Source of the DNA: Candidatus Acidianus copahuensis
GTDB taxonomy: Archaea; Thermoproteota; Thermoprotei_A; Sulfolobales; Sulfolobaceae
Direction: 5' to 3'
DNA: 23,568 nt
NCBI RefSeq assembly: GCF_000632495.1
Contig: NZ_JFZT01000040.1
Location: 1 to 23,568 of the forward strand
This document shows, piece after piece, positions 1-7,467 of this stretch (positions are counted from its first letter, which is position 1; each line of letters starts with the position of its first letter). The notes below the pieces were generated by a model. It had not been told where the DNA came from and did not search any database. It saw only the letters and a list, made by a program, of their open reading frames with translations. The position numbers were made by a program, and so were the translations under genes.

Positions 1-525
1 GGTTGTATATTAAGTGGAAGAGGAAGTTAAACGACTATAATAGACGCTACCGTAAGGAAAGTTGTTGAATTCTTATACAACAAAGGTGTCTCACTAATCA
101 AGGTTGGTTATCCAAAGAACATAAGTCAGAAAAAGGGCAACTTCCTAGTTGCTAACGTCTGGTCTTACAAACAAGTTATGGACAAGTTGAGGGATGTTGC
201 TGAAGAACACGGAATAACTGTTAAGTTTGTTAACGAGGCACACACTTCAACTACTTGTCCCATCCACGGTAATGGATGCGGGAAAAGAGTTTCAAGGGGT
301 TTGTTTAAGTGTACAACATCTAACAAAGTATTTAACGCAGACCTAGTTGGTGCGTTTAATATATCCATAATCCCGAGTCCTAATGATGGTGGGATCACCA
401 GAGGGATAGGGATAAGTTGGGGTAAGACCACCCCACTGGTCTATACGTGGACGAGAGGATCGGGGCTGGTAGTACCAGCTAGCTATGATTCTATGAGGGT
501 GAAACGTATGGATCAAAACCTATGA
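1..525 (+). pseudogene. tnpB: Frameshifted 3' fragment of tnpB (RNA-guided nuclease)
   Basis: From about position 34 to the stop at 523-525 the translation is nearly identical to the C-terminal third of the intact TnpB at 19852-21237, including the GYPKNIS block, the VNEAHTSTTCP block and the FNADLVGAFNI (RuvC-III Asp) block. Aligned with the intact copy, one extra G sits at position 33 (AAACGACT here, AAACACT there), so the upstream frame runs into stops and the gene is broken. A 12-bp deletion near 391 removes residues around GGVEGTT of the intact protein. The gene's 5' half is outside the window. An internal ATG at 178 opens a 115-residue frame but would encode only a zinc-ribbon/RuvC-III tail. 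Function is inferred to be lost. Confidence 0.85.
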
Positions 526-571
526 ACCGCTCTGAGGGAACCCTCGCTCTTTAGAGCGGGGAGGAAGTCAG
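1..571 (+). mobile_element. Right part of an IS200/IS605-family TnpB-only element
   Basis: The segment matches the 3' part of the complete element at 19805-21323, in opposite orientation. It holds the tnpB 3' end and the right end. The right end has an 8-bp stem hairpin at 542-561 (CCTCGCTC / GAGCGGGG, loop TTTA) and finishes at the TCAG of 568-571, as in the other copies. The left end lies outside the window. By family logic, the right end with the 3' end of tnpB encodes the omega/reRNA scaffold, and the 20 nt after the boundary (572-591) would be its guide; this is inference. Because tnpB is broken, the copy can only act if a protein is supplied in trans. Confidence 0.85.
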
Positions 572-692
572 AAGCTTGATATTACTCCAAATATGTAAGT
601 CATTCCATAATATGGAGATTAAGTATATTTAAATATCTTAAATAATATCTCTTGATTATTCCATCAAAATAACAATAATCAAGTTGAACTAA

Positions 693-704
693 CCTTTTTA
701 ATTT
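693..704 (+). promoter_or_regulatory. Box A (TATA) of the pirin gene
   Basis: The T/A-rich stretch CCTTTTTAATTTA is centred about 25 nt before the ATG at 723. This is the archaeal box A to start-site distance, so the mRNA is predicted to begin at or next to the start codon (leaderless). No Shine-Dalgarno sequence precedes the ATG. Confidence 0.55.
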
Positions 705-722
705 ACTTAACAATGTAAATTC

Positions 723-1613
723 ATGTTAAGAAGGATTTCATATCTACTTAAAGGAAGAAACACGATAGATGGGGCTGGAGTTAAACTCTATAGGGTTTTT
801 GGAGGTTATGAGACTAATCAGTTAACTGACCCGTTTCTACTTCTTGACTTTTTCGGATCAAGTAATGTAAAGGACTATATTGCAGGATTTCCTTGGCATC
901 CCCACAGAGGAATTGAAACCTTGACTTACCTAATTCAAGGAAAGGTTGAACATGAGGATAGCACGGGAAGCAAAGGAACTCTTTATCCTGGGGATGCTCA
1001 GTGGATGACAGCAGGTAGTGGGGTTTTCCATCAAGAAATGCCTAGACCCCTAGAGGAACAGGACGTACTACACTCACAAGTGTTGGATACTACAAATAAG
1101 GGATTACAACTATGGATAAACTTGCCTAGAAATATGAAGATGACCGATCCTATTTATAGAGATGCTAGATCTGGAGACATTCCAGAAGTTAAGATTGACG
1201 GAGGTAGGATCAAGGTAATTACCGGAGAATTTGATGGAGTAGAGGGCCCAGTAAGAGTAAATAGCCCAGTAGATCCCACTTATTATGAGGTAAAACTAGA
1301 TCCAGAAAAGGAGTTTAAAGCTAAGGTAAGAAATGGGTATACAGTACTAGTATTCATAATGCAAGGTTCAGGGAAAGTTGATGATAGGGTAACTCTAACT
1401 GAAGGAAATTTGGGAGTATATGGGGATGGTGACGAAATAAGGATTACTACAGATAAGGAAAGGGCTAACTTCATAGTTCTTTCAGGTAAACCGATTAGAG
1501 AACCAATTGCTTGGTATGGTCCCATTGTTATGAATACAGAGGAAGAGATATCTCAGGCTCTCCTAGATCTTAGGAGAGGAAGTTTTGTAAAGAAAACTCC
1601 AATATTTCAGTGA
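723..1613 (+). CDS. Pirin family protein
   Basis: A 296-residue bicupin of the pirin family, cytosolic. The N-terminal cupin carries the signature HPHRGIETLTY and, about 30 residues on, GDAQWMTAGSGVFHQEM. The metal ligands of pirins map to H59, H61, H103 and E105, all present, so iron binding is expected. Pirins of known function include quercetin 2,3-dioxygenases and transcriptional cofactors; which role applies cannot be read from the sequence. The C-terminal cupin (about residues 180-280) is the usual variable half. Length is normal. The ATG start fits a box A about 25 nt upstream. The gene stands alone: a tnpB relic lies upstream, and downstream begins the segment repeated at the right edge of the window. 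Confidence 0.92.
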   Translation: MLRRISYLLKGRNTIDGAGVKLYRVFGGYETNQLTDPFLLLDFFGSSNVKDYIAGFPWHPHRGIETLTYLIQGKVEHEDSTGSKGTLYPGDAQWMTAGSGVFHQEMPRPLEEQDVLHSQVLDTTNKGLQLWINLPRNMKMTDPIYRDARSGDIPEVKIDGGRIKVITGEFDGVEGPVRVNSPVDPTYYEVKLDPEKEFKAKVRNGYTVLVFIMQGSGKVDDRVTLTEGNLGVYGDGDEIRITTDKERANFIVLSGKPIREPIAWYGPIVMNTEEEISQALLDLRRGSFVKKTPIFQ

Positions 1614-1620
1614 ACTATTT

Positions 1621-1834
1621 TTTTCCTTCAATACCTTTTAGAAATAACTTGTATTTTTATATTGCTTATTTTAATTCTCTCTTCCTCTTATTCTTTTCAA
1701 TCTTAGCTAACTCAATGTCTGAGAATTTTGTTGTAAAGATCTAACGTACTTTCTGTCACATGAACTTTTAATTAAATTGAAAACCTCTTTACGTTTATAA
1801 ATGTTAACCCTTGTCTTTGTAATATGCATTGAGG
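1621..1834 (-). repeat. Inverted partner of the window's right edge; possible CRISPR-leader relic
   Basis: Read on the minus strand, this segment aligns with 23360-23568 on the plus strand, with moderate divergence and small indels. Shared blocks include GGGTTAACATTTATAAACG, AAAGAGGTTTTCAATTTAAT, ACGTTAGATCTTTACAACAA and TATAAAAATACA, then C/TTCTAAAAGG-ATTG. Translation of this copy gives an open stretch (IYKRKEVFNLIKSSCDRKYV) that has an in-frame stop in the right-hand copy, and the differences do not spare codon positions, so a non-coding role is favoured. The end near 1621-1645 (TCTAAAAGGTATTGAAGG on the minus strand) resembles a degenerate Sulfolobales CRISPR repeat. With the solo IS remnant at 1886, this accounts for most of the gene-free 1614-2007. 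Confidence 0.6.
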
Positions 1835-1885
1835 CACTTTTCCGTGTGAATCTCGATAGGAGGCATATCATACAACGAAAATTAC

Positions 1886-1924
1886 AACTGAAAGCCTCGC
1901 TCTTTAGAGCGGGGAGGAGGTCAG
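1886..1924 (+). mobile_element. 39-bp solo IS end (both termini fused at one hairpin)
   Basis: The sequence begins AACTGAAAGCC directly after a TTAC (1882-1885), like the left end of the complete IS at 19805-21323. It continues into the hairpin shared by both IS ends (1895-1914) and finishes GGAGGAGGTCAG, like the right end. It therefore equals the full element with everything between its two identical hairpins deleted. It has no coding content. Whether it arose by recombination between hairpins or is mobilised in trans as a minimal element cannot be told here. Confidence 0.8.
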
Positions 1925-2007
1925 AATTGTTCATAAGTCGATAACGTAATCAATGAAAGTCTGAAGAGAAACTAAGAGCATATACCTAGACGAGCAAACT
2001 TTTTAGT

Positions 2008-2316
2008 GTGATAGCAAAGAAAATTAATATGGATAATAACATCTACTCCTTTCAATTCCCAAATTCCTATTTCCCAAATTCCTATAATGTTAATGCTCAG
2101 TTTTCTACTAATCTAAATATAGGCATCATAGTTAACGTTGATAAAGAATTTGGAAATCTTTTCATAAAGTTTGAAGGGAGAGAGACTATAAAGAGTGAGG
2201 AAGGAGATGCATTTGTAACCATAGGGATTGACAAGGATAAGAGAATATCGTACATCTCCATAGAACCGGATGATAGAGAATTAAAAGAATTCATAAAGGG
2301 GATAAATAACTCATGA
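2008..2316 (+). CDS. DUF2283-like small protein, first gene of a TA-like operon
   Basis: A 102-residue protein. Residues about 42-90 follow the DUF2283 pattern: VDKEFGNLFIKFEG, an E-rich turn, then a strand ending IDKDKRISYISIEPDDREL. DUF2283 proteins are small, beta-rich and of unknown biochemistry, and are often found next to DUF4258 proteins in toxin-antitoxin-like pairs. The N-terminus has an immediate tandem repeat (FPNSY-FPNSY; CCCAAATTCCTAT twice in the DNA near 2057-2084). Two starts are possible: the GTG at 2008, about 26 nt after CATATAC, or the ATG at 2029, about 26 nt after CTTTTTAG. The second box is the more usual type. The stop overlaps the next ATG (ATGA), so translation is coupled. 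Family assignment is moderate. Confidence 0.7.
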   Translation: MIAKKINMDNNIYSFQFPNSYFPNSYNVNAQFSTNLNIGIIVNVDKEFGNLFIKFEGRETIKSEEGDAFVTIGIDKDKRISYISIEPDDRELKEFIKGINNS

Positions 2317-2705
2317 GCATCAACTCGGTTAACTATGAGGTAATAAAGATTACTGAAGGTAGATATAGACTAAAAGTTGGTCAAGAAGATGTTTTGATAA
2401 AAACTTTCCCAGTTATTTTGAACGTTTTTGAAACTCCAGATAAAGAGACTTCATTTTCAGTTAACGTTGTAGTATCAGTTGATAGCCAACAAAAGAAGTT
2501 TGGGACTCTGTGCAACCCTTCTATGATTAATCATCCTCCCGTAGAAGTAGAAATTATAGAAAGGAGAGATGCGGAAGTTTTGCTTAAAGTTAATGATAAA
2601 GAGAGAAAAGTGAAAATAATAGCGACGAATATATCTATATATCCAGAATATAGAGATAATTTGGGTAATCCGTGTACAGCAGTTAACTGGGTAATAGCTT
2701 ATTGA
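2313..2705 (+). CDS. Unrecognised beta-rich protein, middle gene of the TA-like operon
   Basis: A 130-residue protein that I do not recognise. The ATG overlaps the stop of the preceding DUF2283-like gene (ATGA), and its own stop overlaps the TTG start of the next gene, so the three genes form one tightly coupled unit. A purine-rich AAAGGGGAT lies about 10-15 nt before the ATG and could serve as a ribosome binding site. The sequence alternates short hydrophobic runs with charged turns (YEVIKITEGRYRLKVGQEDV, SFSVNVVVSVD, VEVEIIERRDAEVLLKV), which suggests an all-beta fold. No signal peptide, membrane segment or catalytic motif is visible. Two cysteines (in GTLCNPS and GNPCTAV) are the only ones. 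The context suggests it acts with its two neighbours. Confidence 0.65.
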   Translation: MSINSVNYEVIKITEGRYRLKVGQEDVLIKTFPVILNVFETPDKETSFSVNVVVSVDSQQKKFGTLCNPSMINHPPVEVEIIERRDAEVLLKVNDKERKVKIIATNISIYPEYRDNLGNPCTAVNWVIAY

Positions 2706-2995
2706 AATGTGAACTTACTTTACACGCGCGTAATAGACTACGCGAGAGAGCAAGTGAGTTAAGCCGTGTATGTGAAGACGTATTTAGCGAAATATGGAGT
2801 AAAATTAACGAGTTCTGTGAAAAAGACCCCATCATAAGAGCTATCAAGAGGAACGATGAATACTCCTCGTGTGTGAAATTAGATTGTGATAATTTCTATT
2901 TGGTAATAGTATTTGCTATAAAGGAAGATGGAGTTAAGATAATTACATTATTCCCTACTAGCAAAAAAGTTACTTTGGAAAGATACTGCTACTGA
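2702..2995 (+). CDS. DUF4258-like putative toxin, last gene of the TA-like operon
   Basis: A 97-residue basic protein with the N-terminal signature LTLHARNRLRER, close to the hAxxRmxeR pattern that opens DUF4258/RelE-like small proteins. Its C-terminal strand pair FYLVIVFAIKEDGVKIITLF ends in a short basic tail. This fits a compact RelE/BrnT-like fold, and DUF4258 members are suspected toxins, though no activity is shown here. The start is TTG at 2702, overlapping the previous stop; no in-frame ATG or GTG lies nearby. The order here is DUF2283-like, unknown, DUF4258-like; the usual pair has only two genes, so the middle gene is an addition. Five cysteines in 97 residues is high for this family. 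Confidence 0.65.
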   Translation: MKCELTLHARNRLRERASELSRVCEDVFSEIWSKINEFCEKDPIIRAIKRNDEYSSCVKLDCDNFYLVIVFAIKEDGVKIITLFPTSKKVTLERYCY

Positions 2996-3179
2996 GTTTA
3001 TTGTATTAGAGTAGTTTAGTAGCTTTCATCTTAAATTTCTTTACATTAAACTATTACTTACAACAAATATGTATATATTCATAGTGTCGTCAAATTATGG
3101 AAAATCGTTCAGTTGGGTCGGAATTAACATGATATTAAGACTTTATCAACAGTCGACGACACTATCAATAACATGAAGT

Positions 3180-3687
3180 GATGTTCTAAAAACTTTGAGG
3201 AGTCGAGACTGAAAATAGCAAAAGTATATGAATCAAGTTAACTTTCGTCGTGATTTATACTACAAACTGGGTAAGTATCGCGCTGAGAACTATGAGACGT
3301 TGACTATGGAGGATATAAAAGTTAAGTAGCTTGTTTCGAGCTCTGCTACTCTCCTTGTTGGTTTTTACGAGATGAAACAAAAAGTGGTAGATGGAGAAAC
3401 ACGGTAAGGAGTTCAAACTAGTTAACCCAGCCTACACTTCAAGGACTTGTTCAAGACGTGATTATGTGAAAAGAAAGATTCCTCTTTAGCAGAGGACTTT
3501 CATCTGTGAAATCTCTAGTTAATATACTGACCTTGATTTAGTTGGATCTCTCGACGTTTTCTTCTCTGGTGGATCCCCCATTGATCCTGTGGAGTTACCC
3601 CTCTACCTTGGCAAAATCAAAGCAAAGGTCGACGATGAAGCAGAAAGCCTCCCACTTTGGAGCAGATACTTCAGCCAACTTGAATAG
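3180..3687 (+). pseudogene. Decayed tnpB of a second subgroup
   Basis: Translated pieces in different frames spell a classical TnpB C-terminal half. KNFEESRLKIAKVYE lies near 3188-3232, FRRDLYYKLGKYRAENYE and the EDI of the RuvC-II Glu near 3243-3318, and the zinc-ribbon block VNPAYTSRTCSRRDYVKRK near 3420-3478. The RuvC-III-like DLVGSLD near 3535-3558 is followed by a tail to a stop at 3685-3687. Several frameshifts and stops separate the pieces. The motifs (EDI with its Glu, PAYTSRTCS) differ from the TnpB at 19852-21237, so this is another lineage. No clean element ends were found. Upstream, 2996-3179 holds no gene; it has a 9-bp inverted pair (3083-3091 and 3155-3163, AGTGTCGTC/GACGACACT) of unknown meaning. 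Confidence 0.75.
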
Positions 3688-4813
3688 GCTTTTTAAATGG
3701 TTTAGGTTCCTTCAAAATAAGGTAAAGAAATGAGGCAAATATCCTTAACCCACCCACTAATCCGAGTAGTTCTCTAATACCAAATATTCCCATACTCGCT
3801 ATAAAGACTGACGCTAATATTGATCCGAGGCTTGAACCTACAATCTCAGCGATACCCTGGACAAGGTTAACGTAACCCAGGGATTTCCTCACGTCGTCGG
3901 AAGAATCATAAAGGTAAGATAGATAAGCTGTTGAATTTATAGAGGAAGTAAATCCAGAAACAAGCTGAGACGCGTATATTTCCCATATATTAGTGGAAAG
4001 GGCGTAAGCTAGAGGAAAGGCTGCCAGACTTAATCTGCCAAGGAACATCATCATCTTCCTGTTTTTATCTACAAGGGAACCAACCCATCTCTGTATAACT
4101 AAAGTTGAGGATAAAGATATCACGTCAATTATTGCTATGTTAAAGTAATTCATGGAGAAAATATAGTATTGGGCTAAAGGGAAGAGTGGCCAAGCTAAAG
4201 ACCAAACTGTGAAAAATATAAATGAAATAGCCAAGTATTTCTTTATCTCAGAAGGTAACTTTCTGACCCTGGACTTCACGCTTACAGCGTCTACATCAAA
4301 CTTAATCGCAAAGTAAACGTCAAGTAGTATTAGCCCTCCAGTTATTCCGAAAAAGTACCTAATATCCTGAGTCCTTCCTCCCACTATTAACCCTGTAATC
4401 AGGGTGGCAGCAAGACCTCCAAGGGTAGAGTAAAAGGAGTAAGTGGCTAAGGTCTTTCCCCTCGACGTTCTACTGACTTTTTCCATGATAAGGTACCAAC
4501 CAAAAAGCGAGATACCTAGGGACGATTCCAAGAACAGGTATATCAGCGTAAAGGCTAGATTAAAGGGTACTAGGGCAAGAAGAATCCATCCGATAGCAGA
4601 GAGGACTGTTCCATAAACAACTAGCGATTTCCCGCTAGTCCTGGAAAAACCTAGAAGGAACTGCATTATCGAGGGTAAGAAGCTTGATGCTGAGGAAATC
4701 AACCCTAGTTGCTCGCCTAAAATGCCTGAAATTACAGAGGTAAAAGAAATAAAGGGCTGAACTAAATTTAAAGCAAAGTTCTTTATTACAACGTAAGTTC
4801 TTAGCGGTTTCAA
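3671..4813 (-). CDS. MFS-type transporter
   Basis: A 380-residue integral membrane protein with about eleven to twelve hydrophobic segments and a central loop near residue 190 (KSRVRKLPSEIKKY), the layout of a major facilitator superfamily carrier. After TM2 comes a short SRTSGKS loop, and the second half has VIQRWVGSLVDKNRKMMM, the counterpart of the MFS loop 8-9 motif with D and R/K residues. The substrate cannot be predicted. The TTG start at 4813 keeps TM1 intact and lies about 26 nt from an A/T box (CTTATTTTTT on the minus strand, 4836-4845). It is divergent from the methyltransferase gene. The 3' end overlaps the end of the tnpB relic by 17 bp. Confidence 0.85.
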   Translation of the reverse strand: MKPLRTYVVIKNFALNLVQPFISFTSVISGILGEQLGLISSASSFLPSIMQFLLGFSRTSGKSLVVYGTVLSAIGWILLALVPFNLAFTLIYLFLESSLGISLFGWYLIMEKVSRTSRGKTLATYSFYSTLGGLAATLITGLIVGGRTQDIRYFFGITGGLILLDVYFAIKFDVDAVSVKSRVRKLPSEIKKYLAISFIFFTVWSLAWPLFPLAQYYIFSMNYFNIAIIDVISLSSTLVIQRWVGSLVDKNRKMMMFLGRLSLAAFPLAYALSTNIWEIYASQLVSGFTSSINSTAYLSYLYDSSDDVRKSLGYVNLVQGIAEIVGSSLGSILASVFIASMGIFGIRELLGLVGGLRIFASFLYLILKEPKPFKKPIQVG

Positions 4814-4835
4814 TATGAATTGAAAACATTTGGAA

Positions 4836-4878
4836 AAAATAAGGTTGACTCATTTGAAGAAGAGGGAAATTTATTATT
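4836..4878. promoter_or_regulatory. Divergent box A pair (MFS and methyltransferase)
   Basis: Two AT-rich boxes face away from each other. On the minus strand CTTATTTTTT (4836-4845) lies about 26 nt from the TTG at 4813. On the plus strand AATTTATTAT (4868-4877) lies about 26 nt from the ATG at 4898. Both distances predict leaderless transcripts and decide the two starts. Confidence 0.5.
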
Positions 4879-4897
4879 CGTATCATCTATTGATTAT

Positions 4898-5428
4898 ATG
4901 GATCACTTTAATCCAGATCGACTTTTAAGTGATGAAAGGAAGAAGTTTGAAGATCCAGAAAAATTTCTTCCAGAACTACTAAAAACAGGGGAAATAGTGG
5001 CAGATCTTGGTTGCGGTCCAGGCTATTACTGCAGGGTATTGAAAGACTACGCTTCAAAGCTCTACTGCGTCGATAAGAGTTTAGAGATGATACAGAGAGC
5101 AAGGTCTTACTGTCAGGGAGATAACGTGGTTTTCGTTAATAGGGAAAGTAGTGATACATTAATTCCATCAGGAACAGTTGACGTTGTAATCTTGGCAAAT
5201 TCCTTTCATGATATGGATAGGGATGCAGTCTATGAGGAGATTAAGCGAATATTGAAGAAGGACGGTAGGGTTATAGTTGTAGACTGGAGGAAGGATGCAC
5301 CGTTTGGCCCACCTCCCCAAAAGAGGATGTGTAAGGAGGACTACTTAAGCTTTTTCAAGGACTTTAAACTTGATAGGGAATTCTATGTAGGCCCATATCA
5401 TTTTGGACTGGTGCTTACGAGAATTTGA
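4898..5428 (+). CDS. Class I SAM-dependent methyltransferase
   Basis: A 176-residue methyltransferase from the ATG at 4898. Motif I is VADLGCGPGYY, the SAM-binding loop. Motif II ends in an acidic residue (YCVDKS), motif IV is the DVVILANSFHDM stretch, and the GRVIVVDWRK strand follows. This is the Methyltransf_11/25 type; the substrate (small molecule or protein) is unknown. The frame is open back to a TTG at 4820, but that start would lie inside the divergent promoter region. The ATG sits 26 nt after a box A, and the family normally begins just before the FNPDRLLSDERKKFEDPE helix, so 4898 is preferred. Confidence 0.85.
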   Translation: MDHFNPDRLLSDERKKFEDPEKFLPELLKTGEIVADLGCGPGYYCRVLKDYASKLYCVDKSLEMIQRARSYCQGDNVVFVNRESSDTLIPSGTVDVVILANSFHDMDRDAVYEEIKRILKKDGRVIVVDWRKDAPFGPPPQKRMCKEDYLSFFKDFKLDREFYVGPYHFGLVLTRI

Positions 5429-5569
5429 ACTGCGCCTCATCCTTTCCCTACCTTTTCATAAAAGGAATGCGACACTGTGCGTACCAAAACCCAACACTGA
5501 CGTTAATTATACCTTGTTTTTCCATATTTGTTAGCACGCCGGTAACATTTTGATCTAAATGGATCCTCT

Positions 5570-5607
5570 AAGTTAAACCTTTAACTTATTAGTTAAACCG
5601 TAAACTT
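5570..5607 (+). promoter_or_regulatory. Operator-like repeats before vapB
   Basis: An 18-bp perfect palindrome AAGTTAAACCTTTAACTT (arms AAGTTAAA/TTTAACTT around CC, 5570-5587) is followed by a second, imperfect version. AGTTAAACC recurs at exactly 20-bp spacing (5571 and 5591), and TTAACTT/TAAACTT likewise (5581 and 5601). The repeats end at the GTG start of vapB, where an AbrB-type antitoxin would autoregulate its operon. No clear Shine-Dalgarno is present. The operator role is inference. Confidence 0.6.
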
Positions 5608-5859
5608 GTGAAGAACGTATATAGATTAAAAGTTTATAAAAAAGGGATAATAGTCATTCCAAAAGAGGTAAGGGATTTACTGCAAATAAGTGAAGATGGC
5701 GAAGTTGAACTTGTTATTGAGGGAAAGGAAGTAAAGCTTAGGAGACCTAACCTTACTTTAGGGGACTTATTTGGGATTGATAAGGACATAGATTGGGAGA
5801 AAGAATTAGAAGAACTAAGGAGAAAAGAGGTAGAAAATGAAGAAAGATATATTAGCTGA
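5608..5859 (+). CDS. vapB: VapB-type antitoxin, AbrB/SpoVT fold
   Basis: An 83-residue protein. The N-terminal 47 residues form a swapped-hairpin AbrB domain: YRLKVYKKGIIVIPKEVRDL, then a strand pair EVELVIEGKEVKLRRP. This domain binds operator DNA as a dimer. The C-terminal tail (DKDIDWEKELEELRRKEVE) is the acidic helix that in VapBs wraps the PIN toxin. The GTG start directly follows the repeated operator sites. The vapC reading frame begins inside this gene (ATG at 5837, 23-nt overlap), typical of vapBC. Since vapC is broken, this looks like an orphan antitoxin that may still act as a repressor or neutralise related VapCs in trans (inference). Confidence 0.88.
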   Translation: MKNVYRLKVYKKGIIVIPKEVRDLLQISEDGEVELVIEGKEVKLRRPNLTLGDLFGIDKDIDWEKELEELRRKEVENEERYIS

Positions 5860-6075
5860 TACAGGAGTGTTTTTAAATATTTTAATGGGGATCATAATGC
5901 GAAGGAGCTAATTGAAAAGAAGAAGAACGAAATATTTACGTTAGAGTTAAATCTAGCGGAGCTAATATATCTAGTGAGAAGAAAATTTGGATTGGAAACA
6001 AGCTTATTAAGGGAAAACATTCTAAGGAACTCATTTACTGTAGTTCTTATTACTTTGGTATTAGGGTTTTACTGA
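5837..6075 (+). pseudogene. vapC: Frameshifted, truncated vapC (PIN-domain toxin)
   Basis: The frame from ATG 5837 reads MKKDILADTGVFLNIL, the first PIN strand with its catalytic Asp (D8). It then needs a shift near 5885 to continue as NGDHNAKELIEKKKNEIF and TLELNLAELIYLVRRKFGLE, where the PIN Glu lies. Without the shift it stops at 5912-5914. After about 80 residues the frame ends at 6073-6075, short of the usual 125-140, so the third acidic site and the C-terminal strand are missing. Both the shift and the truncation should abolish RNase activity. Downstream, 6076-6285 holds no recognisable gene. Confidence 0.8.
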
Positions 6076-6285
6076 ATGTGGTTTTTGCACACTTGTTCTC
6101 CTTTCCTTTGCCATCTATTTAACTAATTTATTACCTTAATACTTCCAGTTAGTAAAAATTATGCTTTACCCTTATTAAATTTTCTTAACAAGCTATCGAA
6201 CAATAAAGTTCATAACTACTTGATTGGCATAAGAGAGTGTTGAGTTAAGCTTAATTTTCCGGCTCCGAAATTCTTACGGTGGCGT

Positions 6286-7467
6286 AAATTTTACTTCTCT
6301 ACCAGACCAAAGAGTGATAGAAAAGACTTATATGATAGGGAGGGAGAGATTGAAGAACTAAAGGACATCATAACGCATAAGGATTTTGGTGCAATTCTAG
6401 GAGTAAGGAGAATAGGAAAGACAAGCCTCGTTAGGGTGAGTCTGAACGAGTTATCACAAGGCATATTAACGTTTACCATGAACCTAGCAAGGATAGGGGA
6501 AGAGAAAAAGGTTTACAGGTTAGAGGAGTTTTCGAGACTCTTTGTCGAGAACGTTAAGGAATTCATGGAGAGATACACCTTTGCTGGTAAAATAGGGAGA
6601 CTGTTAGCAAACAGACTTGGTGTAGATCCAGAGGTTATCCTAAATTTAAATTGGGCACAGTTAGGGTTGAAGTTGAGGGAAATAAAGACGCAAGACATAA
6701 ACGAGTTTATAAGGGCTATGGACTCTTTAGCTAAGGATAACAGGAGGACATTAGTCGTTTTCCTAGACGAATTTCAGTATATAAAGAAGGTTAACAACTT
6801 CGATGTGGGATCATTCCTACATGACATTTACGATTGGTGCGACAATACCGTTATAATAGTATCTGGGAGTATTGTGGGTGTTGCAGAAGAAGTGTTAAAA
6901 CAAGTAGAGGCTACAAAACCGTTTTACGGTAGGAAATTCTTCAAAGTGTATTTGAAGACGTTTACAGAAGAGCAATCAACCGACTTTCTGAAGAAGGGTT
7001 TTGAACAAGAAGGAGTGAGAGTAGAAGATGTGACTATAGAAAGGGCTGTAAAACTTTTTGACGGTATTCCAGGTTGGCTAACACTCTTTGGGAAGGAATA
7101 TACTTATTCCGTAAAACACGGAAGGAAAGCGGATATAAAAGATATACTCAAGGAGGCTGGGAAAGAAGTTGCCATTGAGTTTACTAGGTTCCTAAAGAAC
7201 TCTTCTTCACCGAACAGATATTCTGGGATAATACTAGCTATAGATAGGTTAGGAGGTAAGGGTAAGCTTAGTGAAATAACTCAAGGGTTGAACGTCCTAT
7301 TGAAAGATAATGCTGAAGAGTCAAGGGTAAAGGAACTGCTAGATACTCTAATATCTTATGGTTATATTGTTAAAACGGGTAGAGGTAGGTATTCGTTACC
7401 TAACGATACACCCACTAAGATTGGGATCAAACATTCAGCTAAAAAATGGTTAAAGACTTTCTCTTAG
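6286..7467 (+). pseudogene. Archaeal AAA ATPase (ATPase_2 type) lacking a start codon
   Basis: In the frame open from 6244 to the stop at 7465-7467, the family N-terminus appears as FSTRPKSDRKDLYDREGEIE, then Walker A GVRRIGKTSL (about 6394-6423) and Walker B LVVFLDEFQYI. A sensor-like IIVSGSIVG and a C-terminal winged helix (RYSGIILAIDRLGGKGKLSE to GRYSLPND) follow. No ATG, GTG or TTG occurs in this frame before the GTG at 6436, which lies after Walker A. Starting there would give a 343-residue protein with no P-loop. Relatives normally begin just before the FSTRPK block, so the start codon appears to have been lost (around 6286-6291); otherwise a non-standard start is used. Codons downstream are intact, so the loss is recent. 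Members of this family are common, often mobile, archaeal NTPases of unknown role. Confidence 0.7.

Noticed and set aside
1707..1934. 75-residue minus-strand frame
   Set aside because: It begins inside the solo IS hairpin and runs through the repeated segment; the right-edge copy has an in-frame stop, so coding is unlikely.
3083..3163. 9-bp inverted pair AGTGTCGTC/GACGACACT
   Set aside because: The arms are 63 nt apart in decayed DNA; no element boundaries or target motif fit, so not called as an IS end.
3542..3733. 63-residue plus-strand frame
   Set aside because: A shifted frame over the decayed tnpB; the TnpB-like residues are in another frame.
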